NCBI RefSeq assembly: GCF_010183535.1
Contig: NC_071332.1
Coordinates: 22,072,001 to 22,136,000, forward strand
Length of the DNA: 64,000 nt
Source of the DNA: Caenorhabditis remanei
Lineage: Eukaryota; Nematoda; Chromadorea; Rhabditida; Rhabditidae
Direction of reading: 5' to 3'
Shown piece by piece: positions 59,273 to 64,000 of this stretch (position 1 is the stretch's first letter; each line of letters starts with the position of its first letter). The translations under genes were made by a program, and so were the position numbers. The notes beneath the pieces are model-generated. The model was not told the DNA's origin and made no database searches. It saw only the letters and a list, made by a program, of their open reading frames with translations.

Positions 59273-61646
59273 TTATAATAATGATCTTCGCTTCATCCTC
59301 CCCAATTCGGCAAGTGCCAGTCGGCATGCGCTCCATTGCACCGTCCCCACGTCAACGATCCTTGAAGTCCCCAGGGAACGCGCTCGACTCAAAGCGGTAT
59401 AAAAAATACCGCCGCTCCAGCGATTCATCCCCTCGGTGACCACCACAACTCCATCAAAGGTCATTCCTTGGGACTTGTGCACAGTTATTGCTTCTGCCAT
59501 GACCACCGGAAACTGGTGCCAATATCGTTGGCCATCCGTGAACAATTTACGATTCAGGTACACAGTTTTTCGGTTATCCAGTCTAAAGATAAATATTTCA
59601 GATCAGGTTGTATAAGAATAATGTTACCTTTCCAGCACCACATATTCCCGAGAGTAGCGAATCAAACGAGCCATCACACCGTTGGCCAAACCCTCAAGTG
59701 GCAAATTGTGGGTAACCATGACCTTCTTGCCAACCACCAATCTTAAAGGACATCTTTCGCCTCGGAGACTGAACCCTGATGTCGTGAGCGAGGACTCCAC
59801 GACGGGCTCCAAAACAATGCGCCTTGTCGAATTGTCGAACACCTGAAACTTGCTATGTGAATTTGTAAGTCGATATCTGTTTTTTGAAACAAACCCATTT
59901 GTTCAGCTCTTTGACTGCGACACACGTCTTTGCGAGGACCATAAAGAATTTATCGGGATCTTCATTTTCCAGAAGCCGAATTTCTCGGTAGATGTCTTCC
60001 GGCATGCCTCCATCCATTCGGCATTTGTGGTGAAGGAAACCGCTGATCGATTCGGTGCACTCGCCAAGTCGAATTGCCGCAAGAACTTGCGCTTCCTCCC
60101 GATCCTTCGCCCGGATGTTCTCCTCCAATTCCAACATGCTGAAGAGGTCCCAAAGTCTTGATGGTGACTTTGGAGTGACAGTTGCTCGAACGGCACGGTA
60201 CTCACCAGGTACGCCTGAAAATCGGCAACGTTTTGTATATATATATATAATTTTCAGATGTAACTCACAGCTGAAAACGTGTTCTGGAACACGAGACGAC
60301 GTGACCGGCGGGAGTTGCAGGAAATCGCCAAACACCACAACCGAGACTCCACCGAACGGCTTGTCAGATCCGAAGACTTCCTGGAGCCGGTGATCGATCT
60401 GTGCCAGAAACACCGCTGAGATCAGACTGATCTCATCAATGATCAGTACCCGGAGCTGACTCAAAGCGTTGAACAACTGGTTTGTTGTGTCTCTACTCAA
60501 CGGCGTGAACGGTTTTTGGCCAGGCTAAAATATCTACTTTACAGACACCGAAATGGACAAATTGGAAAACTTACGAAAATTCGAAGGAGCGAGTGAAGCG
60601 TCACTCCTTGGACATTCTGGGCTGCCATACCGGTATACGCCGTGATGGCACAAGACTCCTTGTACCCATAGTGACATCGCACGTGGTTGGCAAACTTCTT
60701 AAGGACCACACTCTTCCCACAGCCAGCAAGTCCCGAAAGGAAGTCGAAGAACTGACTACCCTGAAACGACGTAAGTTTTTCACCCATTTCAAAAATATTC
60801 AGAGACGTCTACACAAAAAAAAATTATATACGACTAAAAATCACAAAAATTCCCCCACTCTCAAAAATCCCCCAGCTCTCAAAAATTCCCCACGCTCAAA
60901 AATTTCTCACTCAGCGCTACTACACATCTACAAAAAAAAATTTCTATATGACTACTGAAAATCAGACATAGAGTCATCCTCTACACAAAAATTCCCCACT
61001 CTCCAAAATTTCTCACTCAGCATGACTACCCGTCTACAAAAATTTCTCTATACGACTAAAAATCAGACATAGAGCCAATTTCTAAACAAAAATTTCCCAC
61101 TCGCAAAAATTTCTCACTCAGCATGACTACCCGGCTACAAAAATTTCTCTATACGACTAAAAATCAGACATAGAGCCAATTTCTACACAAAAATTTCCCA
61201 CTCTCAAAAATTCCCCGCTCTCAAAAATTTCTCACTCATCCCTACTAACCGTCTACAAAAAATTTCTATACGACTAAAAATCAGAACTAGGCCCCACCAC
61301 AATCTTTAGAAAGCCAAGTACCCGTAAACTTTTGGAAAAATTCTGCACCCTTATGAACGAAAAGGTTTTCTAATCAAAACGGAACGAAATGTATGTATAG
61401 ACTTACTGATTTCAAGTGGTCCACCATTTTGTCGAAGACTTGCTCTTGAGCACTGGTGAGCTTGATCTCGTCCCAATTCCATTCCGATTTCGCAGGTGTC
61501 TCGCATCTTTTCGACCAACTCAGCGACTCACAAAGCGGCCGCGATAACTTAGAGCTACCGTAAACTCGATCTCCCAGCGTCGAGACGTAACTCTTAGAAG
61601 AATATGGATGATAGCGGGATTTAGGACGAACAACAGTGAAGTTCAT
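59273..61646 (-). CDS. PIF1-family DNA helicase
   Basis: Model: exons 61407-61646, 60575-60760, 60269-60524, 59895-60214, 59628-59842 and 59273-59582, 508 residues. All core motifs are present: LTSAQEQVF (Q-like), GLAGCGKS (Walker A, residues about 90-97, with Cys where PIF1 usually has Thr), AYTGMAAQNVQGVTLHSLLR (Ia), LIIDE (II), VVFGDFLQLPPV (III), the VGKKVMVTHNLPLEGLANG insertion, AEAITVHKSQGMTFD and YTALSRARS (V/VI). PIF1 helicases unwind DNA 5' to 3' and act on telomeres, forks and G-quadruplexes; relatives also form the helicase part of Helitron transposons. No Rep/HUH nuclease domain or Helitron end is visible here. The start is the first in-frame ATG after a 12-bp tandem repeat. Domesticated Helitron origin or cellular PIF1 paralogue cannot be separated here. 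Confidence 0.87.
60795..61290. repeat. Intronic minisatellite, about 100-bp units
   Basis: The first helicase intron (60761-61406) is largely four to five diverged copies of a unit containing GACTACCCGTCTACAAAAAT, TCTATACGACTAAAAATCAG, ACATAGAGCC and CAAAAATTCCCCACTCTC. Unit starts (CTAC(A/C)C(A/G)(T/G)CTAC) fall near 60918, 61024, 61125 and 61244. Confidence 0.85.
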
Positions 61647-61647
61647 T

Positions 61648-61687
61648 TTTGCGTTTGCTTTTGCGTTTGCTTTTGCGTTTGCTTTTG
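61648..61687. repeat. 12-bp tandem repeat at the helicase 5' end
   Basis: GCGTTTGCTTTT repeats three times. Read on the minus strand it lies immediately before the ATG at 61646 and would encode KANAKANAK, but no in-frame ATG precedes it, so I treat it as 5' UTR. Confidence 0.85.
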
Positions 61688-61981
61688 CAATCAGTATGAG
61701 AATGAGTTCCAAAAAAGGTGCCAAGAAAAAATTCACTAGAGGGGGCGGAGTCGACTGCTTCTACTACCATACATGATGACTAAATTTTGAGCTACTTCGA
61801 AGACACCAACTATGCAAACAACATAACTTAGGCGAAAACTGGGAATGTAGTGCGAACTAGGAAACTGACAGAGGTCATCTGAATTTTGTAGGAGATATAC
61901 ACAAAACACGGATGTACGGATACCAAATTTATTTTTGGAACAATAGTCATATTATAACAGACATAGGGCAACAACATCAGC

Positions 61982-62630
61982 TTAATCATAAAAACGGCCA
62001 GCCTTTCGCTCCATTTCCACCCATTCTGCCTGACCATCCGGGATGTAATCAGGATCCATATCATCCACACTAGCCATAGACCCCATAGAGTTATCCTGCT
62101 GCTCCAACCCTTGTTCCATTGCCTCTAGCCCAATTTCACTCAATGGCGAGTAACTTCGGGAAACTGAAAGAGAAATTTTGGAAATTTGCCGCAAAGTAGT
62201 GGAGAGAAAACTTACACTGAGTCATCTCCGGCACACTTTCATCTTCCCGTTTTTGCCCCTCTACCGAACCAATTTCGAAGTTGACCCACCAGGGCTCTTC
62301 ATCCACAACTTCCACAATTTCAGCAGATTGAATTGGCTCTGAAAATTACTGACCGGTCAAATTTTCACATTGAAATTTCGTAATTGAAACCCCACTCCTG
62401 AATTTCCATGAAAACGTACCCAGTTTGGGAATACCCTCCCACATCTCCATAGCTTCTAATTCCAGAAGTGCACCCTGTCCATCCGGAATAGAATCCATTT
62501 CACACTCAGAATCTCGAGAATTCAGGTCCATGTCAGTGTGTGTGTGTCTCGGCAAACAAACTGTGCCAGGTCCCACGACTTTTTTCAACAGTGTAACACA
62601 AGACAAACAGGCCCACTTTTCATTACTCAT
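61982..62630 (-). CDS. Acidic protein with a CxxC motif and a duplicated IPDGQ motif
   Basis: Model: exons 62420-62630, 62216-62338 and 61982-62163, 171 residues. The N-terminus WACLSCVTLLKK...TVCLPRHTHTD has a CxxC with a later Cys and His residues, so it may bind zinc. The rest is acidic. A motif occurs twice: DSIPDGQGALLELEAME and DYIPDGQAEWVEMERK, one near the middle and one at the C-terminus. The gene starts 94 bases after the stop of the next gene upstream on the same strand (62725), tight enough to suggest one transcription unit, though I see no strong trans-splice acceptor. Start choice (ATG at 62630) is the first ATG in the open frame. Function unknown. Confidence 0.65.
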
Positions 62631-62724
62631 AATTTTGGAAGACACGAACCAACACCTTTGTTTCAAAAATGACGTAAGCACAGAAAAAGAAGAAGATATG
62701 GGTCAGGAACAAAAATTATCAGAT

Positions 62725-63272
62725 TCACAGATTGAACTCCTTCTTGAGTGATGGGCAATCGTGCTGGAAGAACTTCATGTTTTTCTGGGCAATGAGATGG
62801 GAACGGCACACGGTGCATAGAGCGAGAGCTGAAATTTGGGAATTGGAACATTTGAAATTTTGGTACAAGTAAACTCACGAATCTGGATCATTCCATCTTC
62901 AATCTTGACAGTTTCACGGCTCGAATTGAATTTTTTGCATGGGACACACATGTGGACAATGAGGGGGTCCAATCCTTTGAAAAGACGTTCCGGCATAACA
63001 TTGGATTGATCCTCAGTAGGAATAATTGACTCGGCAGCTTTCTCATATAGCCACTATAAACAGAATCATTCCTAGTTTTCTACAAATTAAGGCCAACTCA
63101 CGCGCTTTGCACCAGATTTTTCAATTTCAGGGACCACGAGCTTCTTTTTTGGAATCTTCTTCATCGGAGCATGGTTAGTCTCTACATCATCTTCAAAATA
63201 CGGACGTTTCTCACGTTGACTGTTCATCTTTGGTTTAGCAATAGTACCATAATCGGATGGAACACCAGACAT
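62725..63272 (-). CDS. Small basic protein with paired CxxC motifs
   Basis: Model: exons 63102-63272, 62879-63053 and 62725-62828, 149 residues. GATTTTTAG two bases before the ATG fits an SL trans-splice acceptor. Residues about 1-60 are basic (KKIPKKKLVVPE), possibly nuclear. CVPC (about 93-96) and CTVC (about 120-123), followed by His and a QHDC, suggest a four-cysteine zinc site. The downstream gene at 62630 has a related CxxC-containing N-terminus, so the two may be diverged relatives or parts of one locus. No known family is recognised. Confidence 0.65.
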
Positions 63273-63539
63273 TTCTAAAAATCACACGAAATTTGGAGCG
63301 AAAACTTTATCAAGATGAGAAGCACTACAGGAGAAGCAAATGAAAGTCGGGAAAGTGAGGATGAGTGAAAAGTGATGAGCACATCACGCTTAAATAGGTG
63401 TCTGAAAAACATGAGTCATCCACAGAAAGGGGCGGGCACTAGAAAAATTCAATTAAGCAAGGGTCAGGTGAAGCATGAATCATCGTCGGTAGGAGAATTT
63501 TACAAAAAACCACCGACAAGAGGGTAGCGAGCAAACAAA

Positions 63540-63806
63540 CTAAGGTTTTGGGTGAATGTGGACGGTAGGCATGGAACCCTTGGCAAAGTTGAAAACGAAG
63601 GCTTCAGGCTTCTTTTCAGGCTTTTGAGTTGGGGCCGATGTATAAAAGTACTGATCCAGACCATTCGAAGAAACCTGAACAGTTTTGAGATTTTTCAATT
63701 TCCAAGTGTTTGTAATACTCACCACTCCAACTTGATCTTGCGCATTAGGCTGATATACATATCCTGTGCTTACTTCATTACTGGCGACAGACTTTTGAAT
63801 AACCAT
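63540..63806 (-). CDS. Small protein, unrecognised (72 residues)
   Basis: Model: exons 63723-63806 and 63540-63674, joined across a 48-bp intron with GTGAGT donor and CTGTTCAG acceptor, phase 0. The sequence is polar with VYQPNAQDQVGV, DQYFYTSAP and a C-terminal TVHIHPKP. No signal peptide, membrane segment or known domain is seen. The minus frame stays open upstream of the ATG, but that part overlaps a better plus-strand coding exon, so I start at 63806. The intron is typical of worms and is the main evidence for a real gene. Confidence 0.5.
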   Translation of the reverse strand: MVIQKSVASNEVSTGYVYQPNAQDQVGVVSITNTWKLKNLKTVQVSSNGLDQYFYTSAPTQKPEKKPEAFVFNFAKGSMPTVHIHPKP

Positions 63807-63818
63807 TGTGTTTTCAGA

Positions 63819-64000
63819 ATGAGCAACTACGCTAACGATGAGATCACCGCACTTGTCAGAGAGATGGTCGATACGACCGTGGAGCAGGAAGAGATGAGAA
63901 GAAATGAGGAACCGGAAGAGGAGGATGTTGTGATGACTCACACACAGGCTGCCGATGTAAGTATTTTCTTGAAACCTGAAAAACAAACAAACTTGACCAA
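63819..64000 (+). CDS. First exon of an acidic protein, cut by the window end
   Basis: GTGTTTTCAG lies one base before the ATG (trans-splice-like). The exon 63819-63956 encodes 46 residues in phase 0 and ends at GAT|GTAAGT. The content is strongly acidic (ITALVREMVDTTVEQEEMRR, then EEPEEEDVVM). The remaining exons lie beyond the window. The acceptor could also serve a cis-spliced exon. Function cannot be assigned. Confidence 0.6.
   Translation, partial: MSNYANDEITALVREMVDTTVEQEEMRRNEEPEEEDVVMTHTQAADVSIFLKPEKQTNLT

Overview
The window looks like nuclear DNA of Caenorhabditis elegans or a very close relative. It is AT-rich, has short introns with TTTTCAG-type acceptors, shows trans-splice-like acceptors directly before several start codons, and carries many small palindromic and terminal-inverted-repeat (TIR) elements. 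The anchor is a complete unc-80 gene on the minus strand, whose predicted protein follows vertebrate UNC80 from the N-terminal PLPIQTFLWRQT block to the C-terminus. From memory, unc-80 lies on the right arm of C. elegans chromosome V; that placement is recall, not something read from the sequence. All exon models were built by hand from ORFs, splice consensus and phase, and each multi-exon CDS closes as an exact multiple of three.

Layout: 0-3.5 kb, the 3' exon of one gene and a complete paralogue-like gene (acidic N-terminus, one membrane segment, shared C-terminal domain). 4.0-4.3 kb (minus), complex I subunit NDUFA1. 4.3-8.0 kb, mostly gene-free with two TIR or palindromic elements. 8.0-11.2 kb (plus), a PH plus coiled-coil protein matching PLEKHD1. 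11.4-15.3 kb (minus), two tandem five-exon F-box paralogues that each end in a hydrophobic C-terminal segment. 16.2-33.8 kb (minus), unc-80 with about 31 core coding exons and possible cassette exons. 33.8-42.6 kb, a long gene-poor stretch upstream of unc-80. 42.6-43.6 kb (plus), a small charged protein. 43.6-54.5 kb, gene-poor but holding a young, internally deleted LTR element nested in an older TIR element. 54.6-55.7 kb (plus), an unrecognised 179-aa protein. 57.7-58.5 kb (minus), a secreted 219-aa protein. 59.3-61.6 kb (minus), a complete PIF1-family helicase. 62.0-63.3 kb (minus), two small CxxC proteins packed head to tail. 63.5-64.0 kb, a small minus-strand gene and the start of a plus-strand gene with start codons about a dozen bases apart.

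The genes do not form one pathway. unc-80 acts with the NCA/NALCN sodium-leak channel in neurons, NDUFA1 is a mitochondrial housekeeping gene, and the F-box genes belong to a fast-evolving nematode family. The points most worth a second look are the LTR element with only about 205 bp between its LTRs, the membrane-anchored F-box pair sharing an intronic repeat, in-frame cassette exons in unc-80, the isolated helicase, and several families of short inverted-repeat elements spread through introns.
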